Below are positions 36,022 to 47,280 of a stretch of DNA of 64,000 nucleotides, one piece after another. The notes beneath the pieces are model-generated. The model ran no database searches. It had not been told where the DNA came from and saw only the letters and a program-made list of their open reading frames with translations. Within the stretch, counting starts at the first letter, position 1. Each line of letters starts with the position of its first letter. Origin of the DNA: Phanerochaete sordida (lineage: Eukaryota; Basidiomycota; Agaricomycetes; Polyporales; Phanerochaetaceae); contig BPQB01000085.1 in NCBI GenBank assembly GCA_019973155.2, positions 62,001-126,000 on the forward strand. The letters run 5' to 3'. Both the position numbers and the translations under genes were made by a program.

Positions 36022-36391
36022 ATCAACTGCCTGCGCCTGCCCTTCCCGCGAGGCTCAATGTCGCGTAGGCAAGGCTCAGTCCCGTCTCGCTGGCACGTTC
36101 CGCGCTGATCCTCGTCCGCGCAGCTTGCCTTGCGCAGGGCCATGACACTCTGTGATGAGACAATTGCGTGCAGCACATGCCGCCCGCCTATTCTTTTCCC
36201 TTGGCGAGCGACCCGCCCCTCGCCATTGGCCACCGCCGTCCCTGCGCCATGCGGGCCCTGACGAATGTGACCTTGCCTCCGCTGTCCAGCCGACCGCTGC
36301 CACTGCAGCTGACAGCCCCAGCGCACGGGCACGCTTCCTGGCAGTTCATGGCAGTTCGCTGTCTGTCGGCGGGCACGGTGCGAGGCCGCGC

Positions 36392-36398
36392 TATAAAA
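36392..36398 (+). promoter_or_regulatory. TATA box of the lipase gene
   Basis: TATAAAA lies 134 bases upstream of the lipase ATG and is followed by a pyrimidine-rich leader, a typical layout for a secreted-enzyme gene. Confidence 0.5.
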
Positions 36399-36531
36399 GC
36401 TCGAGTACGCGCGAGGGAGCGAGCGCAGGACTGCACACCCCGTCTGCCTCCCGCTGCGCCGGCCGCTCGCGCCCTGTGTACTCCAGCACCCGCTCAGGCA
36501 CACACGCACCTCCCCGGACCCCGCAATCACG

Positions 36532-37697
36532 ATGCAGCTTCTCCTCGCCTCGTGCCTCGCGCTCGCCCTCGGCGCAGCCCAGGCCCTCGCGGTCCCTGCG
36601 CCCGCGCCGGAAGCACTCGAGCTCCCGCATGTCGAGGTCGCCCGCGCCGGCGTGTCCACGCTGTCCGCATCACAGCTCAGCGCGCTCGCGCCGTACACCC
36701 AGTTCGCGCGCGCGGCGTACTGCGATTCGAGCATCATCAATGGCTGGCAGTGCGGCCGTACGTTGTCTGAACATGTGAAATGCTCCGCTGTTGCTGATAT
36801 ACGGGTCCAGAGGCGTGCCAGGCCAACCCTGGATTCCAGGTGACTCTCACTGGTGGCGATGGCAGTGATGAACAACTGTGTAAGTGCAGTTTGCAAGCAT
36901 ATTGTGCGCCGGACAATCTCATGTATGCGCTCTGCAGTTTATGTTGGGTACTGGCCTGCCCAAAATTCGGTGGTGGTCGCCCACCAGGGCACTGACCCCA
37001 CACAATTGTACGCATCTCGTCTTCGCGTGTGGAAGATTATGCTGAATGTCGCATCCACAGCTTGTCTGACCTGACAGATGCGGACATTTTCATGACGACT
37101 CTCGACCCGACTCTGTTCCCTGGCATCTCCAGCTCCGTCGAAGCGCACGAGGGCTTCGTGTCTGAGCACGCGCTGACGGCCTCGACCATTCTCGCCGAGA
37201 CGAAGCGACTCATCTCTTCCAAGGGCGCGACCCAAGTCATCCTGGTACGCTTCCCGCGTATCATTACGAATGCATTTCTGACAGCCGGCCCGCAGGTCGG
37301 ACACTCGCTCGGCGGCGCGCTCGCCGAGCTCGACGCGCTCTTCCTGAAGATGAACCTGCCATCGAGCATCCACATCAAGGGCGTGACGTACGGCACGCCG
37401 CGCGTGGGCAACCCCGCGTACGCGGCGCTCTTCGACTCGTCCGTGTCCGACTTCGAGCGCATCAACAACGAGTCGGACCCGATCCCCATCGTGCCCGGCC
37501 GCTTCCTCGGCTTCCAGCACGTCCACGGCGAGATCCACATCGTGTCGCCCGGCGACGCCGTGTCGTGCCCCGGCGACGACGACGCGACCGACGCGCAGTG
37601 CACGATCTCGACGGTGCCGAACATCTTCGACAGCGACATCCTCGACCATCTCGGGCCGTACCAGGGCATCTACATCGGTACCATCTACTGCACTTAA
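36532..37697 (+). CDS. Secreted class 3 (Rhizomucor-type) lipase
   Basis: Extracellular triacylglycerol lipase or related esterase. It opens with a signal peptide (MQLLLASCLALALGAAQALA). Exons then give LSALAPYTQFARAAYCDSSI and YVGYWPAQNSVVVAHQGTDP, which contains the oxyanion/lid-side HQGT motif. The nucleophile elbow GHSLGGALAELDALFLKMNL lies just after an intron. The catalytic aspartate is probably in NESDPIPIVPGRFLGFQHVH, and the catalytic histidine in ILDHLGPYQGIYIG near the C-terminus. Length (about 300 residues) and cysteines fit family members. Four short introns interrupt the N-terminal half, including one just before the nucleophile motif. Natural substrate cannot be told from sequence; a feruloyl-esterase-like activity is an alternative in this fold. 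Confidence 0.9.
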
Positions 37698-38038
37698 AAT
37701 TGGGTCATGACACGAACGATTGCGACGTGTTTTTACGATGTGTTCGACACGAATTTGTATAGTTAGTGTATACTGGGTCAAATATTATTGGTCATTTGGG
37801 ATTTACGAACGAAAGGAGTTGCTATTCCTGGAAGACGCGAAGTGGCACAGAGGTTTGACGCTTTGGTTCGACGCATCTCTCAGCTTTGCATCCGACTCCA
37901 TTCACCGCAGGCCTCGACCATACGCTCACTCCCTAGTCACCTCACGTCGCACGCTGGACTCGTCGACTTCGCCCCCCTTCATCATAAGCGGTCGTTCCAC
38001 CTCTATTCCCCAACCTGCTACACTCAGAGACCGTCAAC
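37698..38038. other. intergenic
   Basis: Lipase 3' UTR and the promoter of the small membrane protein gene. Nothing else is seen. Confidence 0.5.
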
Positions 38039-38590
38039 ATGAACCACTCAAACTCCAAGTCTGCGGACCACGCTTCCGTGCCGACCTCTTCTACGACGCA
38101 TTCTTCGAGCCTCTCTAGTGTCTCGAGCACCTACACAACGCTCTCTGGCTTCTCAAGCTCAAGCTCGTACTACCGCGGCGGGTCCGCCGGCTCGCTCAGC
38201 CTAGCCAGCAGCCTCACCTCCATCGAAGACCTGCAAGCCATCCCCACGTACGAAGACTGGAACTACGTCGCGCCCCACGCGTTCGACTACGACTGCCACG
38301 AGAAGCCGAGGCGAAGGAGACCTATGTACGAGCGGCTTGGCGCCATCTGGAAGGACCTTCGAGCGTACGCAACCGACTTCCTGCACGGAGTCTCCCTGTA
38401 CAACCTCGTCGTCGGCCTTGTCTTCTGCTACTATGCCTGGGTACTCCTCCTTGCCCTGTCGGGCCTCGGCTCCCAGCTCACTACTGTCGACGACCCCCGC
38501 TGCAAGGTCCTGCTGGCCGCTCATCCTGTCGTCAACGCTTCCTCCGGACAGGGATTCCACACTCTGCCTCATTCCCATGTCGGTCCTTAA
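38039..38590 (+). CDS. Hypothetical single-pass membrane protein, Ser-rich N-terminus
   Basis: An intronless frame of 183 residues. Residues 1-60 are serine-rich and disordered (SSTTHSSSLSSVSSTYTTLS). Residues 66-105 are charged (SIEDLQAIPTYEDWNYVAPH, RRRRPMYERLGAIWKDLRAY). One hydrophobic segment lies at about 120-142 (YNLVVGLVFCYYAWVLLLAL). The remainder is short and polar. With no signal peptide it would be a tail-proximal, single-pass membrane protein. I do not recognise the family. A modest intron inside the last 40 codons cannot be excluded. Confidence 0.55.
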   Translation: MNHSNSKSADHASVPTSSTTHSSSLSSVSSTYTTLSGFSSSSSYYRGGSAGSLSLASSLTSIEDLQAIPTYEDWNYVAPHAFDYDCHEKPRRRRPMYERLGAIWKDLRAYATDFLHGVSLYNLVVGLVFCYYAWVLLLALSGLGSQLTTVDDPRCKVLLAAHPVVNASSGQGFHTLPHSHVGP

Positions 38591-39155
38591 GGCTGGGGTC
38601 CAGCTGGTGGTAGTCGGATTGGGAGGAAGAGGCGGTTATCTGGCGACATGTGCGGTGTTTGGAGCATCGCGCGTTACCCGGGTCTTTTTCTCATCTTCCT
38701 GTACACGTGTAATAAACACCACCTGCATCAGGCCCAGCTTCTGGCACTAGTGCAGTGCATGACGCGTGAATCGCTTGGATGCACAATGTGGCGCAGCGTG
38801 CCTTGTCTCCGTATATGCGCCCGTCCGGCCTTCGAGCAAAATAGGGTGTTGTGCGGCACAGTTGTGCGCATATAGGCTGCTTTCTAGTTGTCATAAGTAA
38901 CATTTAGTACAGACAGCCCTTTCAGAGGAGAGCGAGGCAGGCTCAGGGGAGACTGCGGGCAGACGGCAGTCAGGCGTGGGGGAGTGGAGGCGAATCATGA
39001 TCAGACTAGATCAGGACCCTGATGCCGCCAGCGAGCTGTGACGTCTGTGACTGCAACCTTCACCTGGAGCTGAAGCTTGTCGCTGCCATGCTTGCTCTTT
39101 GACTCTCTCCCCCGTGTTCTCGTTTGGCTGCACACAGCGACCTCGGTGCAGGGCC
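38591..39155. other. intergenic
   Basis: Between two plus-strand genes. No supported frame. Confidence 0.5.
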
Positions 39156-42100
39156 ATGGCGACCCCGCACAGCATACCGCCGCCCATCACCATCGACTCA
39201 CGGGTAGCGATCACCAAGCGGGATGACCCCCACAAGTATCGCAGGCGGTTCATAGGCCCCATGCCGGAGCGGGTCGTGTCCCAGCTCGACAGCACGGTCC
39301 ACGACTCCCCACACGGCTGGCGCGGGCTCTTCTCCCGCCGCCAGGGGGCCAAGGACGAAGACGCGGGCGTGCGCGACGCGATCCGCGACTACGCGAAGCA
39401 GTTCTTCCTCGGCCAGGGCGGGCGCGAGGAGGACTGGGGCGAGAACGAGGAGCGGCACATCCGCGAGGAGATGTACCGCAGGTGGCAGCAGACCGAGTGG
39501 GCCAAGGCACGCGTGCGGCGGCGCGAGGCCAGAGCGACACGCCCGTGGATCGGCACGTCCTTCGACGTCGGCGTGTTCCTCGGCGTGAACGTGTTCGACG
39601 CGACGCGCACGATCCAAACGCCCACGGGCACGCAGAGCGCCATGGGCTCCGCCCGCGGACGCGGCGCGCTGTCGACTGCAGGCACCGGACACGAGACGTT
39701 TGTTACTGCGCCTTCTGAGGTCGGTGCGGACATCAATTCTCTGGATGCCCATTCGCAACGTATGGCCTTCTCCCGGACCTTTCTCCCTGTGCCAAATGGT
39801 AACCCCCACAGGCCAGACAGTACCAATTCTGCGACTCCGCTGCTTGAGAACCCACCTCCTCTGGAAGACGCAGAACACCGCCCTTCCCAGCCCGCACGAG
39901 CGACAACCAGCAGATCCATGCCTGGGCTATCGACGGCTGCTGTGTCGCAAACTACGCAAGGATACCTCGATGTCCCACGACGTGCGAAGGGCAAGAAGGC
40001 CGTTCACTATCCTGATGTACCCACGCCCTACGAAGAGCCGGCATCACCGGGCGAAGTCCTGGCTCGGACAACGTCCCAAGTGGAGGATACAAGTGCCGGT
40101 GCGGCGCAGCATGCTCAGGAAGCATTGGTGGAACCCATGCACGAGGATGTGGTCATGCGCGGTAAGCTACCCTCGATTCCAACCTCACAGCGTGTACTGA
40201 TGTTTGCCTCAGACAGGATGTATGTTCAGATATTCTTTACCACAGATACCCTGACTGCCGGCTTCGACGAAGCGAAAGCGCGAGTAACACCGCACGTACA
40301 GTACTACGAGGTGTCGGAGTATATCGTTGCGTGGAGGAAAGGTCGCATTGAGTTGTACCGCAATTATGTGCGTACATTTTTAATCCCAGTTCTCCTCATA
40401 TACTCGTGCAGTCGTTCACACGTTGACAGTCCTTCCCAGGGCGCGAGTGGGTCGTCGGCCACAAGCAGCTTGCTTTCGTGATACCGCTCACGAAAGGGAC
40501 GCGCCTCTCCCTCTACTCGTTCACTGACTTTACCTTCTGCTTGACCTGCCCGCACAACCCCGTGCGCGCAGGATCTAACATCAAAGGCCGCCTGTTACTC
40601 GGCTCGAAAGGGACGAATATCTTCGTCTTCAATGTCAAAGCGCGCACAAGAGCAGCTGATTGGTTTTGGAGGCTCTGGTGCGCCATCAACTCCCTCGAAG
40701 TCGTTTGCTGGGCTAAAGGAAGGCTTTATAGGCTGAAGCTTGGCGGTGAGCTGCCCACCTCTGTCGAGCTGAGAGCTCCGCGGCTAGACACCAGGCTCCG
40801 GATCGATATCCCTTCCAGCGAGCTTAGCACACATGACAAAGCCTACGCGATCTTCACCCCGGAAAATACAGTGAACCTATGCAAGCAGGTTTTGCACAAG
40901 GTTGAAGACTATGATGCCGTCATAGGCAAGGCTATACACGAAGGAGCGTCGCTGCAGCTCGCATGGCGTGTCGATGCGAAGCTCGATTGGATCTGGCAAG
41001 CAGAGGACGTCACAGGACAACATCGCGACTGGGCTGTTCTGTACGGCCTGTCCATCAAACAGGTATCCTTCATTTTCCTGGTTATGTGCGGGTTAGGTAC
41101 TCATGCTCATTTCAGGCCGGCAAGCCTGCTCACCTCGAGCTCAGACTAGAAGAGCACCGCACGACGCGTATCCACCTCAAGGACGGGACACGCCTCGACG
41201 AGCCGGCCGGGGTCGAAGGCTACCTCGAGCGCATCCGGCCTAATTCGACGATGAAGCAAGCACTGTACCTGTCCACGCACGACGGCTACCTCTTCATCGC
41301 GAATGCGGCACAAGCGCTCCCGCCTCCGCCTCCTGGCCCGCCGCCCGAGGTGGACGACCCGAATGCCCTGCACGCTGCCGAGGCCCTCCGCGGGGCGCGC
41401 CAGGTGCTGGCCGCGCACGGGCTGTGCGATCTGCGTAGCATCGTTGCCGTGCGGCGTGCATTCCAGGTCATGCCACCGCGAACCGCGGATGTCGACGCCA
41501 CTGCCGTACCTCAATGGGAGGACGCGCCGGGCTTCTGGGAGGCTGTTGAGCAGGACGACGAGGACCATCGCGATGCCGGCGGCGCCGAGGGCCTCGCGAA
41601 GGCGCTGGACACGCTGCAGATGCGCCGGCGACGCTCCTTCGAGCTCGTGCTCACGTCGGGACAAGTCGTCAGGTTCGAGGTGCGCATACTAGCTGGTGAT
41701 GTCTCTGAGCGCTGCTGACCCCTGGATTAGGCGTACTCTGCGCAATACGCACTCGAGTGGATAGCCCGACTACGGCCGCTGATCTCATACTGGAGGAAGC
41801 GACACCAGGTCGACGCTCGGAACGAGATGGACATTACCCACACCGCGACGGGACGCCCGCGCATTACGCCGCACAGGCCGCTCGACAGCGAGCGCGAGGA
41901 GCGGCCAGAGGCGCCGCCGGACCCCGAAGACCTGTCGCCAGAGCTCTCATGCTTCTACGACTGGTGTCTGCTCGAGGGCTGCCGCGCGATCAGCAAGACG
42001 GGACGGCTGTTCGGGCGCAAGGGCCTCCGCGGGCAATACCAGTGCGTCTCAGTCAACCGCCGGACTCCGGATTTTTTGCTAACAGGACGCAGACATATGC

Positions 42101-42534
42101 AGCTCGTGCTTGTCCAGGGGCACCTCGTCGAGTACACGATCGCCAATGCGGAGGTGCACCACCGCCGGCGGCAGGTCGTGCACCTGCTCGACGCGTACAT
42201 CTGCTCGGGCTACCTCGCGGCGCAGCACCTGCCCGAGGGCCAGTACCGCCCCGACGACCCGCCGCTGCCGCGCCGGTACCAGGACGGGCTCGAGAGCGAC
42301 GACCGCGACGAGGACACGCTCTTCATGGTCTGGTGGGCCCGCCCCGCGGTGCGCGCGCCCGAGAGCGCGCTCCCGCCGCTCAACTTCAAGCGCAAGATCT
42401 CGGTGTACCGCACCCGCAGCAAGCTCGAGCGCGACGCGTGGGTGTGGGCGATCAAGACTGAGATCGAGAAGGCCGTGCGCGGCTCGCAGGAGCGCGAAGA
42501 GAAGCTGAGGCAGGCAGGGGGACTGGTGCCGTGA
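39156..42534 (+). CDS. PH-domain protein, Spo71/Mug56-like
   Basis: A long multi-exon gene of about 1,000 codons. The N-terminal third has a conserved start (HKYRRRFIGPMPERVVSQ), a charged helix (EERHIREEMYRRWQQTEWAK) and WIGTSFDVGVFLGVNVFD, followed by a disordered linker. The centre holds a PH-like unit (VQYYEVSEYIVAWRKGRIEL, GHKQLAFVIPLTKGTRLSLY, KARTRAADWFWRLWCAINSL). A second unit lies at 41.15-41.8 kb (LKDGTRLDEPAGVEGYLERI, ALYLSTHDGYLFIANAAQAL, SFELVLTSGQVVRFE). A C-terminal PH-like unit contains GHLVEYTIANAEVHHRRRQV and ends KLERDAWVWAIKTEIEKAVR. This arrangement of split PH domains matches the Spo71/Mug56 family, which in yeasts acts in prospore membrane extension at meiosis. An in-frame ATG at 39099 is also possible. 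Family call is from recalled architecture. Confidence 0.65.
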
Positions 42535-42708
42535 TTTTCGACCACACTTGCAAGTTATCTCGATACCCACACCATATGAACTCTTCAAACGTAGCACCAT
42601 AACGACCACGTAATGACCAGTATCGCAATGGAGGCATGGATTCATTGGAGTACTTTTGGATGACTAGAGTAGGATGGAGGGTATGAAAATATCCAGGACC
42701 AAGGCGGT

Positions 42709-43356
42709 CTACGTCTGCTTCGGCTTCTTGGCTGTAAAGAGAGTTACATTCGTGTGTGCAGCATGGAAATGGATATGACGCACCTCCGTAGCGACTGCGA
42801 GACGTCACACGGTTGACGACAGGACCGCAGTCAAGCACACCACGGATGACCTTGTAGCTGTACGAAGACCAATTTACTTGAGCCCATGAACACACTCGAC
42901 CAGGCAGGTCACTCACCGAACACCGGGCAAATCCTGCGCACGACCACCTCTGACCATAACAACACTGTGTTCCTGGAGGTTGTGTCCCTCACCAGGGATG
43001 TATGCGTGGATGGACTCCCCATTGCTGAGCTTCACGCGAGCGACTTTACGCTTGGCTGAGTTGGGCTTCTTGGGCTTCATGATGAAGACGTGGCTGACGA
43101 CGCCCTTCTTCTGGGGGCACTGGTATAGCAGCGGCGACGTGGGCGGCACTTTTCGCTTCTTGGGCTTTCGCCGTGTCGACTGGTTCAGCGTCACGAGGGA
43201 CGGCGGCGAGGCGTGGAAGTTGCGGAGGAGGGCGGCAAATGGCGATGCCCCGAGCGGGACAGGCCGCGGGGCGAGGAGGCCCCGCGCCATGAGTGACGGC
43301 GCAGGCGGCGCCCACGGCCGCGGTATGCGTGCGAGCGTGCGGAGGGCGGCGAACAT
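42709..43356 (-). CDS. mrps12: Mitochondrial small-subunit ribosomal protein uS12m
   Basis: Mitochondrial uS12, a decoding-centre protein. The presequence runs from [15 protein letters not shown] to about residue 50 and is Arg-rich. The core starts [15 protein letters not shown], then [40 protein letters not shown] and [32 protein letters not shown] is followed after an intron by [21 protein letters not shown] last, very short exon encodes AKKPKQT and the stop. All the invariant uS12 blocks (KKPNSA.RK, GEGHN.QEHS, RGGR..DLPGV) are present. It is transcribed divergently from the Nse2 gene. The start at 43356 is chosen because the presequence begins there; 43419 is an upstream in-frame ATG. Confidence 0.95.
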
Positions 43357-43441
43357 CGTCGAGGGCGGGGCAGGCGCACAGCGCCAAGACGAAAACGGAA
43401 GCCGGCGGGGCCCTCGCACGAGTTCGCCGGCCCTAAAGCGT

Positions 43442-43447
43442 CACGTG
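43442..43447. promoter_or_regulatory. CACGTG E-box between uS12m and Nse2 genes
   Basis: A perfect palindromic hexamer in the roughly 180-base divergent promoter. CACGTG is the binding core of bHLH factors such as Cbf1. One hexamer is weak evidence alone. Confidence 0.35.
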
Positions 43448-43532
43448 CGTCGTCTCAATTGAGGATTCCCGTCGCGTACTATCGCGTCTACCCCGACCAT
43501 CTCTGCCCCTGTGCCCCTGAAGTCTGCACGCT

Positions 43533-44787
43533 ATGCCTGTCGCGACATCTTCTCGCCGTCTGCGGAGACAGGACACAGACGACATCGAGGACGCAGTCGC
43601 CACTCAGGGCCGTGATGAGGAGCTCGACGAAGTTGAGGCCGCGACCCAGCCGCGCCAGGCAAAGGGCGCGAAAAAGGAGAAGAAGCCCAGACGTGAACCC
43701 GAGGAAGACGACGACGTGGAGGATGATGATGACCAGGATGACGACCCTCTTGCGAACTTCACCGACCAGCCAGTAGACAAGCAGCAAGCACTGCGCGTCC
43801 AGGGCCTCGCTCAGGACTGGGCCCAGATCAGGACGGGCATCCATAGCTCTTCGTATGCTCTCGTGCAAGATATCGGTACAGCGATAGCGGAGTTCATGGA
43901 AGGCGAGAAGGTCGAGGCAGTAAGTTCATGTCCGCCGCGTTTCGTGCCGTACATTGACACCTCGCAAGAAATTGGCTGAAGTTGACCGGACCATGCGGAA
44001 ACTAATCGACACGGAGAATGACATTCGTGCGCATGAAGATACCCTGAAAGATCTGCATCAGCAGATTGAGCGCGGTGACGCTGTTGTATGTCGGTTTCGT
44101 GTCTACCATAACCTCAGCTGACACGAATGCATACAGGCTGAGATTCTCTCTCGCTATGAGGGTGGGGTTCAGCAGAGAACAGACGATTATCAGAGCAAGA
44201 CATCTCGCCAGAAGTACGCCAAACACGAGAACTATGCCAGCTTCCGCCAAGCAGTCTACGTACGCCTCTTCTGCGGTGCACTGCCATTTGGTTCTCATTC
44301 TCCGCGTAGGAAGTACAACATCCGGACGAACCCATGCCACCAGTTTCTGATTTTATCCCAGCGGGTATGTTTGACCTATACGTATAAAAATGTTGGCTCA
44401 CATGGTGTGTGTTCACCAGAGGCTGGCGACGACAGCGATGATGAGGATGATATCCAAATCGGTGGTGTCACGCAAGACTACAAGTGTCCCCTCACCCTCA
44501 AACTGCTTGAAGACCCTCTCACATCGTAGGTGCATGCCTCTGCCGCGCGCTCAGAGTCTAATTATCTCGATAGGGACATATGCAAGCACTCATTTGATGC
44601 ATCTGCGATCCGCGAGTTCCTGGGGACCAGTCGCAAGAAGTGCCCGAATGCCGGTTGTAATCAGGTCATTTCGGTCAGTAACCTCAAGCCAAATAAGGAT
44701 CTCGCGAAGAAGGCGAAGGAGGCTGCGCGACGCGAGCGTATGCGCGAAGAAGAGGACAGCGACGATGCTGAGAGCGTCATCGAGTAG
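43533..44787 (+). CDS. nse2: SUMO E3 ligase Nse2/Mms21 (SMC5/6 complex)
   Basis: SP-RING SUMO ligase that docks on Smc5 and acts in DNA repair. The acidic N-terminus (EEDDDVEDDDDQDDDPLANF) is followed by a helical region (LAQDWAQIRTGIHSSSYALV, LAEVDRTMRKLIDTENDIRA, DLHQQIERGDAV) that would form the Smc5-binding coiled coil. The SP-RING begins YKCPLTLKLLEDPLTS, continues after a phase-2 intron with DICKHSFDASAIREFLG, and closes with KKCPNAGCNQVISVSNLKPN. That gives the expected Cys, Cys, His, Cys, Cys zinc set. A charged tail ends EEDSDDAESVIE at 44787. At least five short introns are present. Length of about 320 residues is normal for fungal Nse2. Confidence 0.88.
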
Positions 44788-45113
44788 GCAGCCAGATCTT
44801 GCGGGGTCTTGACACTCCATAGCCTTGTAATGGTATTGTACTTCGTTTCTGCTATCTATTTATTGACGTTGGGGGACCCTCACTCGCTTAACGATGTGTA
44901 GCTGAAATTTCTACGCGTGAAGTTCACAGATACTGTCCTTCCAATGCTGCCGCCACTCAATATTCCTATAAACGTCTACGTCAGCGCAAGTCAGCCTACG
45001 TGGGCCGGCGTGGCGCCACCCGAACTCTGACGCTATCGTCAGCCTCCCTGTAAATCTGACACTGGCGCATTCTGGGCTTACAGCCAGCGTGTACCTCTGT
45101 CAGCCACCAAGTG

Positions 45114-45120
45114 CATAAAA
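45114..45120 (+). promoter_or_regulatory. TATA-like box
   Basis: CATAAAA lies 110 bases before the ATG at 45224 and just upstream of a pyrimidine-rich leader. Confidence 0.4.
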
Positions 45121-45157
45121 CGGGCGCTGCGCGCCGCGTCGGATATCCGCAACTTCA

Positions 45158-45183
45158 TTCACGACCTTCACGACCATTCACGA
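45158..45183 (+). repeat. three TTCACGA repeats in a 5' leader
   Basis: TTCACGA occurs at 45158, 45167 and 45177, spaced nine and ten bases, between the TATA-like box and the ATG. Confidence 0.6.
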
Positions 45184-45223
45184 ACACCAACGTCAATCTA
45201 CACTCCCTTAACCCACTCTCGTT

Positions 45224-45709
45224 ATGAACACTGTCATTTCTCTCGCGATGCCCCAGACGCCCAAGGCGGCGCGCAAGGTCGTCTTCGAGCCCGAGTCCCC
45301 GCTCGCACGGTTCAGCCGCGGGCGCGACCGCGCTGCCCTGCCGTCGCTCGACATATGGAGAGAAGTCTGCAGGGTGAGTCGCTTGGACCTCTGTCGCCGC
45401 CTCGCCTGACCCCGCGCTTTGCAGGAGCACAGCTTCTCCGTCGAGCAGTCGACTTCCGCAACGAGCTCGCCGCAGCCGCTCTCCGAGACGTCTGGTTACG
45501 ATGGCGATTCGCCCTCGACAGGCGCGATCCTGTATGGCGACCTCATGCGCGAGAAGCTGGTAATCGCGTCGACTCCCGACCGCGACCGACCGTACAAATC
45601 TCGACCGGCCGTCTGGCGTCCGCTGCAGGCGGATTGTCCTGTCTTGGACAGGACGAAGGGAACCAGGCCTCATGCCTCCAGCAACCGGCGCGATGCTGCG
45701 TGGCTCTGA
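45224..45709 (+). CDS. Small hypothetical protein
   Basis: Two exons separated by one clean intron (AGG/GTGAGT...TTTGCAG, about 45373-45423). The product is about 145 residues with no membrane segment, signal or known domain. The N-terminus is MNTVISLAMPQTPKAARKVV, then EPESPLARFSRGRDR and LPSLDIWREVCREHSFSVEQ. The second exon is Ser/Pro- and Arg-rich (SETSGYDGDSPSTGAILYGD, STPDRDRPYKSRPAVWRPLQ). A TATA-like box and a leader with repeats support it as a transcribed gene. No function can be inferred. Confidence 0.5.
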
Positions 45710-46128
45710 TCCTTGCCTTTGAGCTGCTCTAGGTTCGTGTCAGTGGCAAATTGTGACCTTGTGCTGACACTTCGCCGTAGACGACCATGTCCCCCTGTGC
45801 ATAAGTTACCACGACAATACCAGAATATATGCTCAACACCGATGGAGTCACTCGTATTCGATAGTTGCATATTGTCTGCGCTGTGCATATATTCGTTCTG
45901 TTTTCCGTCCACGTTCAAAGCGCGATGACCTACCGGACGCTGTCTGTATCTTATCTGATAATGTTGGTTCGCGGGATCGTGTGCGGGACGGACTGGTCGC
46001 CACTTCTGCTTCTTACCACCACATACAAGAGCTTAAAAATCGACGGCTCTTCTTGTGGTCCCTGGTCGCAAAGTAGGATCCCTCAATTTCCGCAGTTATT
46101 ACTGACATGCGCCTTCTAGTTCAACGCC
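45710..46128. other. intergenic
   Basis: AT-rich sequence before the F-box cluster. No supported frame. Confidence 0.5.
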
Positions 46129-47280
46129 ATGAACCTTTGCCCGCTTGAGCTATGGGGAATCATTGCCACATACGCCTGCACAGATGGTGGATACACTGGT
46201 CGTTCATTGTCGCTTGTCTCGAGGACCATGCATGATGTCGTCAGGCCTGTTCGCTACCATTCGGTATCGCTTGTGGAGAAGCGGAAGCTCTTCGCATTCG
46301 CATCCCTGCTCAAAACTCTCGATGATCCGCCTATTCTCCGTCACCTCTTCGTCGGTCTGGATGGATACTCACTTCCACCGGACGACGCGAGCTTGACCAT
46401 CGAACTATGGGAAGAATGGGACATTCAGATCCGAGGAAGCGCAACTAAAGTACACAACGCCTTGCGAACCATCCTGGCTTCAGCCGCCCCAAATCTACGC
46501 ACTTTGGTCATTCATGGCTGGAGGTTCGACTTCGCCATCGAATTCCTCGTGTTTCCTCATCTCGTCGACATTTCCCTGTACGACATGTGCAGCAACTGCA
46601 TCACAGGCTTTCACACGCGGTTCCCTTCTCTGCGTCGGCTGCATCTAGTGACAGCGTCCACTTCTTACGAGTGCTGGCTCAACTTGGCACACATGGCACC
46701 CTATATCACCCACCTCAGGCTGTCCGACGTGGCTGAGGATGCGTATATCTCACCATTCCTGCGCATCTTGCTCGACATTCCCCCAACAAAAGAGAACGCG
46801 GGGACGTCGTCAGGCGACTCTTTTCCTCCGAGCTCTCGTGCGGCACAGCAAGCCGTCTCCGTCGCATCTCGGCTGTCTTGTCTGGGGCACCTCATCGTAC
46901 AGCCGGGTCCCTGCCGCAGCGCAGGTTGGCGCAGCAATGGCGCCATCTCGCAGTGTGACGCCCAGATGGAATCGGACCTCCGGAGCCTTGCGTCGGCCGC
47001 AGCGCGCGGCGAAGGCGTCGGCACTTTGGCGTTGCTATCCCCACAAAAGTCCTACGGCCCTGACGACGCGCGCGGAGACTGGCTGGGCGTTGTTTTGGGG
47101 AGCGACGGCCCGTGGTCGAGAAGCTCGCGATCGGAGGCCTCAGGAGGGTACGCGTCGCCTTCCGTCCGAGCCCGATGGCCAGGTGGCAGTCTGTACTTTT
47201 CGCTGCCAGATACTCCTCACGCGACCCAGCTCCCAGACGACACAGGCGAGCTGCAGACTGTACGTACCTCCGCTCTGTGA
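46129..47280 (+). CDS. F-box-like protein 1 of a tandem trio
   Basis: An intronless frame of 383 residues. The N-terminal F-box-like motif reads CPLELWGIIATYACTDGGYT, then GRSLSLVSRTMHDVVRPVRY. The body has leucine-rich, repeat-like spacing (HLFVGLDG, LRTLVIHGWRF, FPHLVDISLYDM, FPSLRRLHLVTA, APYITHLRLSDV), typical of mushroom F-box/LRR-like proteins that present substrates to SCF ubiquitin ligases. The C-terminal block LLSPQKSYGPDDARGDWLGV is shared with the next two genes, so the three arose by tandem duplication. Substrate is unknown. The F-box is divergent; the call rests on the L/V-S-R core and family resemblance. Confidence 0.75.
   Translation: MNLCPLELWGIIATYACTDGGYTGRSLSLVSRTMHDVVRPVRYHSVSLVEKRKLFAFASLLKTLDDPPILRHLFVGLDGYSLPPDDASLTIELWEEWDIQIRGSATKVHNALRTILASAAPNLRTLVIHGWRFDFAIEFLVFPHLVDISLYDMCSNCITGFHTRFPSLRRLHLVTASTSYECWLNLAHMAPYITHLRLSDVAEDAYISPFLRILLDIPPTKENAGTSSGDSFPPSSRAAQQAVSVASRLSCLGHLIVQPGPCRSAGWRSNGAISQCDAQMESDLRSLASAAARGEGVGTLALLSPQKSYGPDDARGDWLGVVLGSDGPWSRSSRSEASGGYASPSVRARWPGGSLYFSLPDTPHATQLPDDTGELQTVRTSAL

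Larger units (their letters stand above)
34645..36531. other. intergenic region with lipase promoter
   Basis: About 1.9 kb. GC-rich open frames at 34529-35198 lack domains. 35200-35730 is AT-richer with no frame of note. The last 400 bases form the lipase promoter. Confidence 0.4.
44788..45223. other. intergenic, promoter of the small gene at 45224
   Basis: No gene. It holds the TATA-like box and leader repeats listed separately. Confidence 0.5.
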
